Source: Bryobacteraceae bacterium
GTDB lineage: Bacteria; Acidobacteriota; Terriglobia; Bryobacterales; Bryobacteraceae
Length of the DNA stretch: 64,000 bases
Direction of reading: 5' to 3'
Assembly (NCBI GenBank): GCA_041394945.1
Contig: JAWKHH010000003.1
Span: 434,001 to 498,000 of the forward strand
Shown: piece by piece, positions 16,235 through 23,689 of the stretch
Layout: each line of letters opens with the position of its first letter
Position numbering within the stretch: position 1 is the stretch's first letter
Notes under the pieces: generated by a model
Database searches by the model: none
What the model was told of the DNA's origin: nothing
Seen by the model: only the letters and a program-made list of their open reading frames with translations
Program-made: the position numbers and the translations under genes

Positions 16235-17563
16235 TCAGATGGAAACTTCTCCGGTGCTGTCGCCGATGGAGGGATGGGACACGCCGAGCCTGCGCAGGAC
16301 GGTGAGCAGGACGTTGGCTTGCGGCGTTCCTCGGGGGCACACGTGGTGCAGGTTCCCCTTCAGTTGGCCGCATGCGCCGCCAGCGAGGAACAATGGAACG
16401 CGGCGATGGTTGTGCGTCTCGGAGTCGCCCATCGGGCTCCCATACAGCACGAGGGTGTGATCGAGGAGCGAGCCCCCGCCGTCGGCGGTGCGGTTCAACC
16501 GGTCAAGAAAGTGGGAAATCATACCCACGTGGTAACGGTTCAACTGGGCGAACTTCGCAAGCCGCGCCGGGTCTTCCCTGTGGTGCGACAGCGTATGGAA
16601 CGGCTCGCTCACACCGCTGTTCGGAAAGACGCGGTTGCTGACATCGTGGCTCATCTTGAAGCTGACGGTGCGCGTGACGTCGCCCACGAAGGCAAGGATC
16701 TGCAGGTCGAACAGGAGTTTCACGTGGTCTTCCCAGGAGTCCGGCACGCCGATCGGCGCCGTGTATCGCTCCCGGTGCTGGCTGGTCGCACTTTCGCATT
16801 CAACCGCTTCGATCCTACGTTCCACCCCGCGAACGCCTTCGAGGTACTCGTCGAGTTTGCGCTTGTCTCCCGGTCCTACCGCGCGGCTGAGGCGCGACGC
16901 TTGCGGCAAAACAGCATCAACGGCGCCGCGGCCGTTCCTGGGAGTGGCCGCTCCGAACAGAGCCTCAAAAACATGGCGCGGGTTGATCACCGGCGGGAGC
17001 GGATTTGCCGGAGAAGCCCAACTGATGGCGTCGCTGTAGACGCAGTGGTAGTTGAACGCGCAGGAGTTTGCCGGATCCACTTGTTCGATGCCGAGCTGGA
17101 GGGAGGGGATCCGGGTTCGCGATCCGACGTGCCGCGCGTAGATCTGGTCCATCGATACGCCGCCGCGGAAGTCGTCACCGCTGGTTTGCCGTGGGCGGAC
17201 GCCTGTGAGGAAAGCGGCGCTCGAACGAAAGTGGTCCGCGCCGACTTCAGCGGGAGCGGAAGCCTCGGCGGGGCGGACATCGCATCCGCTGATGACGGTC
17301 ACGTAGCGCCGAAAAGGCGCAAGCGGCTCGAGCGTGTACGAGAACTCGAAATCGGATCCGGCCGCGGCCGGGCTCCAATAATGGCTTCCCGCATCGGAGC
17401 TGCCCGCCGCGCCGTGCACCATCTCGATGCAGGCGAGGCGCGCTGGTGCTGGCGTGGAGGCTGCCTGCGCCGGCGCCATTGATTCCAGCAAAGGCAGCGA
17501 CAAACTCGCGCCGACGCCGCGCAGAACCATGCGCCGGGGGATACACTTCTTCGTAACGAACAC
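16235..17563 (-). CDS. DUF1552 secreted protein
   Basis: 442 residues. The N terminus VTKKCIPRRMVLRGVGAS followed by LSLPLLESM is the characteristic Tat-like leader of DUF1552, a family frequent in Acidobacteriota, Planctomycetota and myxobacteria whose function is unknown. Further family features are GCDVRPAEASAPAEVGADHF, VRPRQTSGDDFRGGVSMDQ, PSLQLGIEQ, DVTRTVSFKMSHD and HTLVLYGSPMGDSETHNH. The fold is thought to relate to DUF1501/alkaline-phosphatase-like proteins, but this is not established. Start GTG 17563 is preceded by GGAGG at good spacing. No DUF1592/PSD cytochrome partner, often found with this family, is present here. Confidence 0.88.
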   Translation of the reverse strand: MFVTKKCIPRRMVLRGVGASLSLPLLESMAPAQAASTPAPARLACIEMVHGAAGSSDAGSHYWSPAAAGSDFEFSYTLEPLAPFRRYVTVISGCDVRPAEASAPAEVGADHFRSSAAFLTGVRPRQTSGDDFRGGVSMDQIYARHVGSRTRIPSLQLGIEQVDPANSCAFNYHCVYSDAISWASPANPLPPVINPRHVFEALFGAATPRNGRGAVDAVLPQASRLSRAVGPGDKRKLDEYLEGVRGVERRIEAVECESATSQHRERYTAPIGVPDSWEDHVKLLFDLQILAFVGDVTRTVSFKMSHDVSNRVFPNSGVSEPFHTLSHHREDPARLAKFAQLNRYHVGMISHFLDRLNRTADGGGSLLDHTLVLYGSPMGDSETHNHRRVPLFLAGGACGQLKGNLHHVCPRGTPQANVLLTVLRRLGVSHPSIGDSTGEVSI

Positions 17564-17665
17564 GCCGACCTCCGTGTGTTTCGGACCGCGTACGCCGCCA
17601 GTCCAGTATAGCGGGGCCCCATATGCTGTTCGGGCCGCCGGAAGCGGAGTTACGATAGGAGGGCT

Positions 17666-19015
17666 ATGGAACGGCGCCAATTTCTGACTTCTTCGGCGGC
17701 ACTGGCGGCAGGCACGTCCTCCGCTCTCGCGCAGGACAAACCGAAGCGGGTGGGCCTGATCGGCTGCGGCTGGTATGGAAAGGCCGACTTGATCCGCCTT
17801 TTGCAGGTGGCGCCGAGAACCGAGGTCGTCTCGCTGTGCGACGTGGACAAGACCATGCTCTCCGAGGCGGCGGACCGGATCGAGGCCCGGCAAGCGTCGA
17901 AGAAGCGGCCGCGTACATACGGCGACTATCGCGAGATGCTCAAGGAGAAAGACCTCGACATCGTCCTGGTAGCGACGCCGGACCACTGGCACGCGCTGGC
18001 GATGATCGCGGCGGTGGAATCGGGCGCCGACATCTACTGTCAGAAGCCGATCAGCGTGGACGTGGCCGAGGCGCGGGCGATGCTCACGGCGGCTCGCCGG
18101 CACAAGCGCGTCGTGCAGATCGGCACGCAGCGGCGAAGCACGCCGCATCTGGCCGAAGCGCGCGAGAAGTTCGTGCAATCGGGCGCGCTGGGCAACATCG
18201 CTTACGTGGAGATCTGCTGCTACTACCACATGCGCGCGCGTGAGAATCCGCCGGATACGGCGCCGCCGGCGAACCTCGACTGGGAGATGTGGACCGGGCC
18301 GGCGCCGATGCGTCCATATAACTCTCTGGCGCATCCGCGGCGGTGGCGGGCGTTCATGGAGTATGGCAACGGCATCGTGGGAGACATGTGCGTGCACATG
18401 CTGGACATGGTGCGGTGGATGATGGATCTCGGGTGGCCGACGCGGATCTCGTCGTCGGGCGGAATCCTCGTCGACAAGGCGAGCAAGGCGAACATCACCG
18501 ATACGCAGGAAGCGACGTTCGATTTTCCCAACGTGAAAGTGGTGTGGACGCACCGTTCCTGGGGACAAGCGCCGGATCCGAAGTATCCGTGGGCGGCGAT
18601 CCTCTACGGGGACAAGGGCACGCTGAAAGCCGGCGTGATGGGCTACGACTTCATCCCGATGGATAAGAACGGCAAGGCGGACCACAAGGACGTCACCTAC
18701 GAGCTGGAGCAGTATCCGGAAGACAAGGTGGAGCCGGCGCTCGAGAAGCACGTGGCGCCGGCCATCCGGCATCACATGATGGACCTGTTGGCGGCGATTG
18801 AGAAACGTTCGAAGCCGGTGGCCGACATCGAGCAGGGCTACATCTCCACGGCGAGCTGCATTCTGGCGAACCTTTCGCTGAAGCTCGGGCGGACGCTTGC
18901 GTACGACCCGGCCACTGGTACGGTGAGGGGCGATCCGGAGGCGACGAAGCTGTTGCTGCGTCCGTACCGTGCGCCGTGGTCACATCCGGCGGACAAGTAT
19001 CTGCGCAAAGCCTGA
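17666..19015 (+). CDS. Exported Gfo/Idh/MocA-family oxidoreductase (second copy)
   Basis: 449 residues. Twin-arginine leader (MERRQFLTSSAALAAG), Rossmann motif VGLIGCGWYGKAD, and the catalytic region DIYCQKPISVDV in which QKP replaces the more usual EKP but keeps the lysine. VQIGTQRRS and NGIVGDMCVHMLDMVRW are typical of the secreted subgroup common in Acidobacteriota and Planctomycetota. The substrate is unknown; NAD(P)-dependent sugar oxidation is the family expectation. A GGAGGG ribosome site lies just upstream of ATG 17666. It is probably co-transcribed with the small exported protein gene 18 bases downstream and is divergent from the DUF1552 gene. Confidence 0.88.
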   Translation: MERRQFLTSSAALAAGTSSALAQDKPKRVGLIGCGWYGKADLIRLLQVAPRTEVVSLCDVDKTMLSEAADRIEARQASKKRPRTYGDYREMLKEKDLDIVLVATPDHWHALAMIAAVESGADIYCQKPISVDVAEARAMLTAARRHKRVVQIGTQRRSTPHLAEAREKFVQSGALGNIAYVEICCYYHMRARENPPDTAPPANLDWEMWTGPAPMRPYNSLAHPRRWRAFMEYGNGIVGDMCVHMLDMVRWMMDLGWPTRISSSGGILVDKASKANITDTQEATFDFPNVKVVWTHRSWGQAPDPKYPWAAILYGDKGTLKAGVMGYDFIPMDKNGKADHKDVTYELEQYPEDKVEPALEKHVAPAIRHHMMDLLAAIEKRSKPVADIEQGYISTASCILANLSLKLGRTLAYDPATGTVRGDPEATKLLLRPYRAPWSHPADKYLRKA

Positions 19016-19033
19016 CGGGCGGTACCATAGGGC

Positions 19034-19597
19034 ATGCGTTTGCCCATCGTGCTTGCCGGCGCGCTACCGCTGCTGATCGCGGCAGGCGCGGGTATCGATG
19101 CTTCATCGGCGAAGCGGAAGATTCAGTCGATCGAGAGCGAGCGGCTACCGGCGGGGTCTCGCATCACCTTTTCCACCGAAGAGATCAACGCCTACGCCGC
19201 CGCGCAGGTGAGCGCTTCGGTGGGCGATGCGATCCGCGAACCGCGGCTCGAGTTCGACTCGGGACGCGCTACCGGATCGGCGACAGTGGATTTCGTGAGG
19301 CTCCAGACGCAGCGAGGCCAGCCGCCGGGCACGCTGCTGCGCTGGATGTTGAAGGGCGAGAAGCCGGTGTCGGTCCGGGTGCGCTTTCGCAGCGCGAACG
19401 GCGAGGGGCAGGTAGATGTCGAGGAAGTGAGTATCTCCGGCGTGCCGCTTTCCGGGCGGGCGCTGGACTTGCTGATCGATTACTACCTGCGGCCGCGGTA
19501 CCCGGAGGTGGCGATCGGCGAGCCGTTCGACCTGCGCCACAAGGTGGAACAGATCGACCTCACGGCGCTCGGGGTGCTGGTGCGGATCGGGAAATAG
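19034..19597 (+). CDS. Secreted protein of unknown function
   Basis: 187 residues with a signal peptide (LPIVLAGALPLLIAAGAG). The mature part begins with a helix (SSAKRKIQSIESERL) and then appears beta-rich, with FSTEEINAYAAAQVSA, RVRFRSANGEGQVDVEEVSI and a conserved-looking PLSGRALDLLIDYYLRPRYP. I do not recognise a family. The layout is reminiscent of small lipid- or LPS-associated periplasmic proteins, which is only an impression. The upstream hexamer TACCAT ends 5 nt before ATG 19034 and the ribosome site is weak. It may be co-transcribed with the preceding oxidoreductase. Confidence 0.7.
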   Translation: MRLPIVLAGALPLLIAAGAGIDASSAKRKIQSIESERLPAGSRITFSTEEINAYAAAQVSASVGDAIREPRLEFDSGRATGSATVDFVRLQTQRGQPPGTLLRWMLKGEKPVSVRVRFRSANGEGQVDVEEVSISGVPLSGRALDLLIDYYLRPRYPEVAIGEPFDLRHKVEQIDLTALGVLVRIGK

Positions 19598-19604
19598 GGT
19601 CGCG

Positions 19605-19622
19605 GCGTCCGCTTGCGGGCGC
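19605..19622. terminator. Hairpin between convergent genes
   Basis: GCGTCCGC, TT, GCGGGCGC: an 8-base stem containing one wobble pair, with a very short nominal loop. It lies in the 36-base gap between the convergent genes ending at 19597 and 19634. There is no T-tract on either side, so it is at best a rho-independent-like stop or an mRNA 3' stabiliser for both. Confidence 0.35.
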
Positions 19623-19633
19623 GGCTCGGCAGG

Positions 19634-20950
19634 CTAGGGTTCCTGCTTCTGCACGACCTCGGTCTGGCCGAGTTTTCCTTCGATGTCGGTGAGCTGCTTC
19701 TTGACCAAGTCCGCGTCCTGGGCTTGCGGAGCGAACTGCAGATAGCCCCGCATATGTTCGGCGGCGCCGTTGAGATCGTTTCGCATAGCGAGCAGCACGC
19801 CAAGGATGTGCTGCGCCTTGGGCATCCGGTGTTGGGTGTCGAGCTTCACGGCCTCGCGCGCGCTGGCCTCGGCATCCTCGAACTTCTGCAGGTTGTAGTT
19901 AGCGACGGCGTTGTAGAAGAAGGCCTGGGGGAAGTCCATGGGGTTCAGCTTGGTGACCTTGGCGGTGAGGCCGGCCACATCATCCCATTTCTGGTCGCCG
20001 GCGGCGAGCAGCGCGAGTTGTAAGTAGGGGCTGACGAACTTGTCGTCGGCCTCAATCGATTTCTGATAGGCGGCCCTCGCCTCATCGTCGCGTTTCGCCT
20101 GCTGGTGGACCTGCCCGAGGAGATTCCAGGCTACGGCGTACTTGGGATAGGCGCCGACGGCCTTTTCCAATTCCTTTTGCGCGTCGTCGTATTTCTTCTT
20201 TTTCAGATTGTTGATGGCCTTTTCGTAAGCCTTCTTGGCATCCTTGGGCGCGAGCATGGTGGTCATGCTGATGGTGGACCCCTCGACGCCGGCGAGGCGG
20301 CGAATGACGATCGTGCCGACGTCCGGGTTATCCATGAACCTGCGTCCGGAGAGATTGACGACGTCGGAGCGGTAACCGGGGAGGGAGGCGCGGATCTCGC
20401 AACCCATCAAGTCGCGCTCGGTGATGCCGGAGTTGGCGGAGTTGCCAAAAGGGCTGTTGTTGCGCTGGTTGCCGAAGCCCCCGAAGCCATCGCCGGTATT
20501 GGAAACGCTGGCGTCCTGCATGACGTTCTGGTTCCGGCCCAGTTCGAAACTGAAACGGCCCTTGGAATCCGTATATCCTTCCGGACGGATCTGTCCGTTG
20601 CAGATGCGCTCGATGGTGACCGAATCCGGCGGCGGGGAGCCGTCTTCGGTGACGACCTTGCCGGAGAGGAAAATCGGGCGCTGCATGTCGGGAAAACGCT
20701 GCTGCTGGTTGCGGCCAAACGGGTCATCCTGCTGGCCCGGCTGCTGGCCGCGTCCAGGGACGTTGCCCGGGGTGTTCGCGCCCGGCACTCCACCGGGCGT
20801 GCCGCCGGTGTTGCCCCCTGCATTTCCGCCAGCGTTGCCGGCTGCTCCGCCGCCACCGCCCTGGGCTCCGCCACCCTGCCCTTGCGCCAGCGCAACGCCC
20901 AAGCTGAGCGATGCTGCAAAAACCAACCGAGCCATCGAAAATACGGACAT
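19634..20950 (-). CDS. Secreted TPR protein with glycine-rich and carboxypeptidase-regulatory-like regions
   Basis: 438 residues. Signal peptide (MARLVFAASLSLGVALAQ), then a Gly/Asn/Gln/Pro low-complexity stretch (about 24-85), then a beta-rich region with FLSGKVVTEDGSPPPDSVTIE and GYTDSKGRFSFELG that looks like a CarboxypepD_reg/Cna-B module. After residue 240 come about four TPR units (AYEKAINNLKKKKYDDAQKE, AVAWNLLGQVHQQAKRDDEA, FYNAVANYNLQKFEDAEASA). Such proteins probably act as periplasmic interaction scaffolds; no partner is indicated. Start ATG 20950 has GGGAG six bases upstream, and TACAAT lies at 20989-20994. It diverges from the lipoprotein gene. Confidence 0.82.
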   Translation of the reverse strand: MSVFSMARLVFAASLSLGVALAQGQGGGAQGGGGGAAGNAGGNAGGNTGGTPGGVPGANTPGNVPGRGQQPGQQDDPFGRNQQQRFPDMQRPIFLSGKVVTEDGSPPPDSVTIERICNGQIRPEGYTDSKGRFSFELGRNQNVMQDASVSNTGDGFGGFGNQRNNSPFGNSANSGITERDLMGCEIRASLPGYRSDVVNLSGRRFMDNPDVGTIVIRRLAGVEGSTISMTTMLAPKDAKKAYEKAINNLKKKKYDDAQKELEKAVGAYPKYAVAWNLLGQVHQQAKRDDEARAAYQKSIEADDKFVSPYLQLALLAAGDQKWDDVAGLTAKVTKLNPMDFPQAFFYNAVANYNLQKFEDAEASAREAVKLDTQHRMPKAQHILGVLLAMRNDLNGAAEHMRGYLQFAPQAQDADLVKKQLTDIEGKLGQTEVVQKQEP

Positions 20951-21044
20951 ACTGCGCTCCCTAACCGATTTTTTGGCGTACCGCCCACATTGTATGCCAT
21001 CGGGCGCGAGGTTGCCAGCACCAACCAGTATGGGTTTTGTTAAA

Positions 21045-21072
21045 TGGACACGCTGCGCGGGTTCTGTAAAAT
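21045..21072 (+). promoter_or_regulatory. Promoter for lipoprotein gene (TGGACA-16-TAAAAT)
   Basis: TGGACA at 21045-21050 and TAAAAT at 21067-21072 with a 16-nt spacer, both close to sigma-70 consensus. The -10 ends 8 nt before ATG 21081, so the transcript would be leaderless or have one or two leader bases. Confidence 0.45.
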
Positions 21073-21080
21073 GAAAGGTC

Positions 21081-21701
21081 ATGCACCGAACAGCCCTGAT
21101 CACCATCGCGTCCATCTCCCTGATTGTTCTGACCACGGCGTGCAGCACGGAAGCGCCGAAGAAGGCGGAAACCAAGAAAGCGCCTCCCGAGATGGTGGGC
21201 GGACAGTCGGCGTTCTTCAAGATGTATGGCCAGGCGCGCACGTGGGCGCAGGATGCGCAAGGCTTCCAGTGCATTCCGGTTCCGCTCGCGTCGCATCCGG
21301 CCAAGGACGGAAAGTGGCCCGCCTGGCGGTGCCAGTACGCCTCTGTGACGAAGGGAGCGGTAAAGGCGTGGACGTTTTCGATCGCCGAGGAAGAAGGCGT
21401 GCACGAGGGCGTTTTCGGCGGAACGGAAGAACGGCTGAACACGAGCGGGCAGATGCAGCCGTGGCCGATTCAGGCGTTGAAGGTCGATTCGCCGGCGGCG
21501 ATCGAGACGGCGAAGGGACGGAAGGAAGCCGTCACCTACATGCAGAAGAATCCGGACACGCCGATCACCGTGCTGCTGGCGCGGACGAAGCGCCACCCGA
21601 ATCTGACGTGGCGGGTGCTCTGGGGAACCAGCGTTTCGGCCAGCAACTTCTCGGTGCTGGTGGACGCGAGCACGGGCGAGTACCTGGAAATCCTGCGGTA
21701 A
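21081..21701 (+). CDS. Lipoprotein of unknown function with PepSY-like tail
   Basis: 206 residues. Lipobox LTTAC puts the lipidated cysteine at residue 21. The mature part has a lysine-rich linker (KKAETKKAP) and a single globular domain ending NFSVLVDASTGEYLEILR, which is similar to the last strands of PepSY domains (V.VDA.TG.V). PepSY proteins often inhibit peptidases or sense the periplasm, but the match is only at the tail and is tentative. The phosphatase and phosphotransferase genes follow at once with 3-base spacing, so this is probably the first gene of a three-gene operon. Confidence 0.75.
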   Translation: MHRTALITIASISLIVLTTACSTEAPKKAETKKAPPEMVGGQSAFFKMYGQARTWAQDAQGFQCIPVPLASHPAKDGKWPAWRCQYASVTKGAVKAWTFSIAEEEGVHEGVFGGTEERLNTSGQMQPWPIQALKVDSPAAIETAKGRKEAVTYMQKNPDTPITVLLARTKRHPNLTWRVLWGTSVSASNFSVLVDASTGEYLEILR

Positions 21702-21704
21702 CTC

Positions 21705-22424
21705 GTGAGCCTGCTGACCGTCATCCGGCACGGCCAGGCGTCATTCCTGGCGGAAAACTACGACCGGCTTTCGGCCACCGGCGAGGAACAGGCGCGGCTG
21801 CTGGGGCACTACTGGGCTGCGACGAGCCAGGGGTTTGACCGTGTGTATACGGGTCCGGCCGAGCGGCAGATCCGAACGGCGGCGATCGCCGGGGACCAGT
21901 TGCGTGCGGCGGGCGCGGCGTGGCCGGAGCCGGAGGTGGTTCCCGGTCTCGACGAGTTCCCGGCGGAGCCAGTGGTCCGGGCGTTTCTTCCAGGACTGAT
22001 GGAGCGGCACGAACACCTGCGGACCTGGGTGGATCAGTTTCAGAACGGCGGTGACCGCGCGTCCAAACAGCGCGCCTTCGACGCCGTGCTGCGGGACGTT
22101 TCGCAGCGGTGGCTGCGGGGCGAGGTTTCGTCGCCGGACCTGGGGACGTGGGAGGATTTCTGCGACCGGGTGGAGCGCGCGGTGGGCGGCATCCGCGCCG
22201 CGTCTTCGAAGTCGTCGCGAGTGGCGGTGTTCACCTCGGCGGGTCCGATGGCGGCCACGGCGCGAGTGGCGCTGGGGCTGTCTCACGAGGCTACGCTCGA
22301 ATTGACGTGGAGTCCGCGCAACGCGTCCTTCAGCGAGTTCCTGTTCACCAGCGGGCGATTTTCGATGAGTTCGTTCAACACCACGCCGCATCTCAACGAA
22401 GCGCGCCTCATCACGTATCGTTAG
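21705..22424 (+). CDS. Histidine phosphatase (phosphoglycerate-mutase-like) family protein
   Basis: 239 residues beginning at GTG 21705. The catalytic RHG (8-10) in VIRHGQASF and the Arg in YTGPAERQIRTA belong to the SixA/PGAM histidine phosphatase fold. The second catalytic His, normally in VSHGG, is absent; the equivalent strand reads VAVFTSAGPMAAT. That altered motif is found in a subgroup and may change the substrate. Cytoplasmic, no signal. The phosphotransferase gene follows 3 bases downstream. This pairing of phosphatase-like and ACAD10-like kinase proteins suggests a joint role in a phosphorylated acyl or hydroxy-acid intermediate, which is an inference. Confidence 0.83.
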   Translation: MSLLTVIRHGQASFLAENYDRLSATGEEQARLLGHYWAATSQGFDRVYTGPAERQIRTAAIAGDQLRAAGAAWPEPEVVPGLDEFPAEPVVRAFLPGLMERHEHLRTWVDQFQNGGDRASKQRAFDAVLRDVSQRWLRGEVSSPDLGTWEDFCDRVERAVGGIRAASSKSSRVAVFTSAGPMAATARVALGLSHEATLELTWSPRNASFSEFLFTSGRFSMSSFNTTPHLNEARLITYR

Positions 22425-22427
22425 AAG

Positions 22428-23507
22428 ATGCCACAAGCGCTCGACCCCACGGCGCAGCCGCGCCCCGGCGAGGAGATCGACTGCGCACGGCTGGCCGCGT
22501 GGCTGCGGGAACGGATGCCGGATGCGGGCGGCGAAATCGCGATCGAACAGTTTCCGGCCGGGCACTCGAATCTCACCTACCTGGTTCGGGCGGGCGAGGC
22601 GGAGTGGGTGCTGCGGCGGCCGCCGTTCGGTTCTCCGGTGAAGTCGGCTCACGACATGGGCCGCGAGTTTCAGATCCTTTCGCGGCTGTGGCGGGTGTAT
22701 CCACCGGCGCCGCGGCCAGCGGTGTACTGCGAAGACGCGGGAGTGATCGGCGCGCCGTTCTACCTGATGGAGCGGCGCTACGGCGTGGTCATCCGCAAGA
22801 CGCTTCCGGAAGCGATCGCTCCAGAACCGGCGTTGCTGAGCCGGATCGGGGCGGGCTTTGTCGACAACCTCGCCGCGCTGCACGCGGTGGATCTGGCCGA
22901 AGCGGAGCTCGACACGTTCGGCAAGCCGGAGGGGTACGCCGCACGGCAGATCGAGGGCTGGACGCGCCGGTGGCGCGGCGCGGCCACGGAACCGGTGGCC
23001 GACATGGAATGGCTCGCCGCGGGGCTTGCGGTGCGGCTCTTGGAGCAACCCACGCCGCCGCCGTCAGCCATCCATAACGACTATAAGTTCGACAACGTGA
23101 TGCTCGATGCGGAGGACCCGTCGCGCGTGGCGGCGGTGTTCGATTGGGAGATGGCGACGGTGGGCGACGCCTGGATGGACCTGGGCACGGCGTTGAGCTA
23201 TTGGATCGACCCGGGCGACGCGCCCGAGTTCCGGGCGCTGGCGTTTTCGCCAACGTATCTACCGGGGATGCCGAGCCGGGCGGGGTTCCTGGCGCGCTAT
23301 GAGCAGGCGTCCGGGCGGGCGGCGCCGCGGCCGTATTTCTACTACGCCTACGGGCTCTTCAAACTCGCGGCGATCCTACAGCAGATCTACTATCGTTACG
23401 CGCAAGGGCTGACCTCGGATGCGCGGTTCGCGGAGTTCCCGCCGGTGGTGCGGGGATTAGCGCGGCAGGGGCGGGCGGCGCTGGAGGCGGAGTCGCTCAC
23501 GCCGTAG
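22428..23507 (+). CDS. Aminoglycoside-phosphotransferase-like kinase (ACAD10/11 N-domain type)
   Basis: 359 residues. APH-fold kinase with the catalytic Brenner motif HNDYKFDN (216-223, catalytic D218), the metal-binding DWE in AAVFDWEMATVGD, and the N-lobe glycine region FPAGHSNLTYLVR (42-54). Family members related to the N-terminal half of ACAD10/ACAD11 phosphorylate 4-hydroxyacyl-CoAs so that they can be dehydrated. Stand-alone bacterial copies often sit near acyl-CoA dehydrogenases, but none is present here, so the substrate stays open. It is co-transcribed with the preceding phosphatase-like gene. Confidence 0.85.
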   Translation: MPQALDPTAQPRPGEEIDCARLAAWLRERMPDAGGEIAIEQFPAGHSNLTYLVRAGEAEWVLRRPPFGSPVKSAHDMGREFQILSRLWRVYPPAPRPAVYCEDAGVIGAPFYLMERRYGVVIRKTLPEAIAPEPALLSRIGAGFVDNLAALHAVDLAEAELDTFGKPEGYAARQIEGWTRRWRGAATEPVADMEWLAAGLAVRLLEQPTPPPSAIHNDYKFDNVMLDAEDPSRVAAVFDWEMATVGDAWMDLGTALSYWIDPGDAPEFRALAFSPTYLPGMPSRAGFLARYEQASGRAAPRPYFYYAYGLFKLAAILQQIYYRYAQGLTSDARFAEFPPVVRGLARQGRAALEAESLTP

Positions 23508-23676
23508 CGGGTGGCGTCGCCAGGATCGCCTCGGGGCGGAAGAAGGCTCTCATCGTGCTGGGCACGTAATTTCCGAGCAGGCGGGCATGAAGCTGTGCGC
23601 CGAGTGGCTGCGGCCGGTCGTGCCGGAGGTTCCGGTGGAGTTCGTGGCGGCGCGGGAGCCATTCCGGCGGCCGTGA
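23508..23676 (+). pseudogene. Frameshifted C-terminal remnant, Nif3/DUF34-like
   Basis: Just behind the phosphotransferase stop, one frame reads GRKKALIVLG. After loss of one G in a G run near 23563, the next frame continues HVISEQAGMKLCAEWLRPVV, then PEVPVEFVAAREPF and a stop at 23674-23676. Joined, this looks like the C-terminal segment of a Nif3-type (dinuclear-metal, NGG1-interacting factor) protein, where a GH..SE..GM motif supplies metal ligands. The remaining two thirds of such a gene is absent. I therefore read it as a decayed fragment; recognition of the family is from memory of the motif only. Confidence 0.45.
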
Positions 23677-23689
23677 CGGCGCGGAGGGA

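Noticed and set aside
16235..18775. Very long minus-strand frame giving an 846-residue protein
   Set aside because: Only the part from GTG 17563 is the DUF1552 protein; the upstream part is antisense to the Gfo/Idh/MocA gene at 17666-19015.
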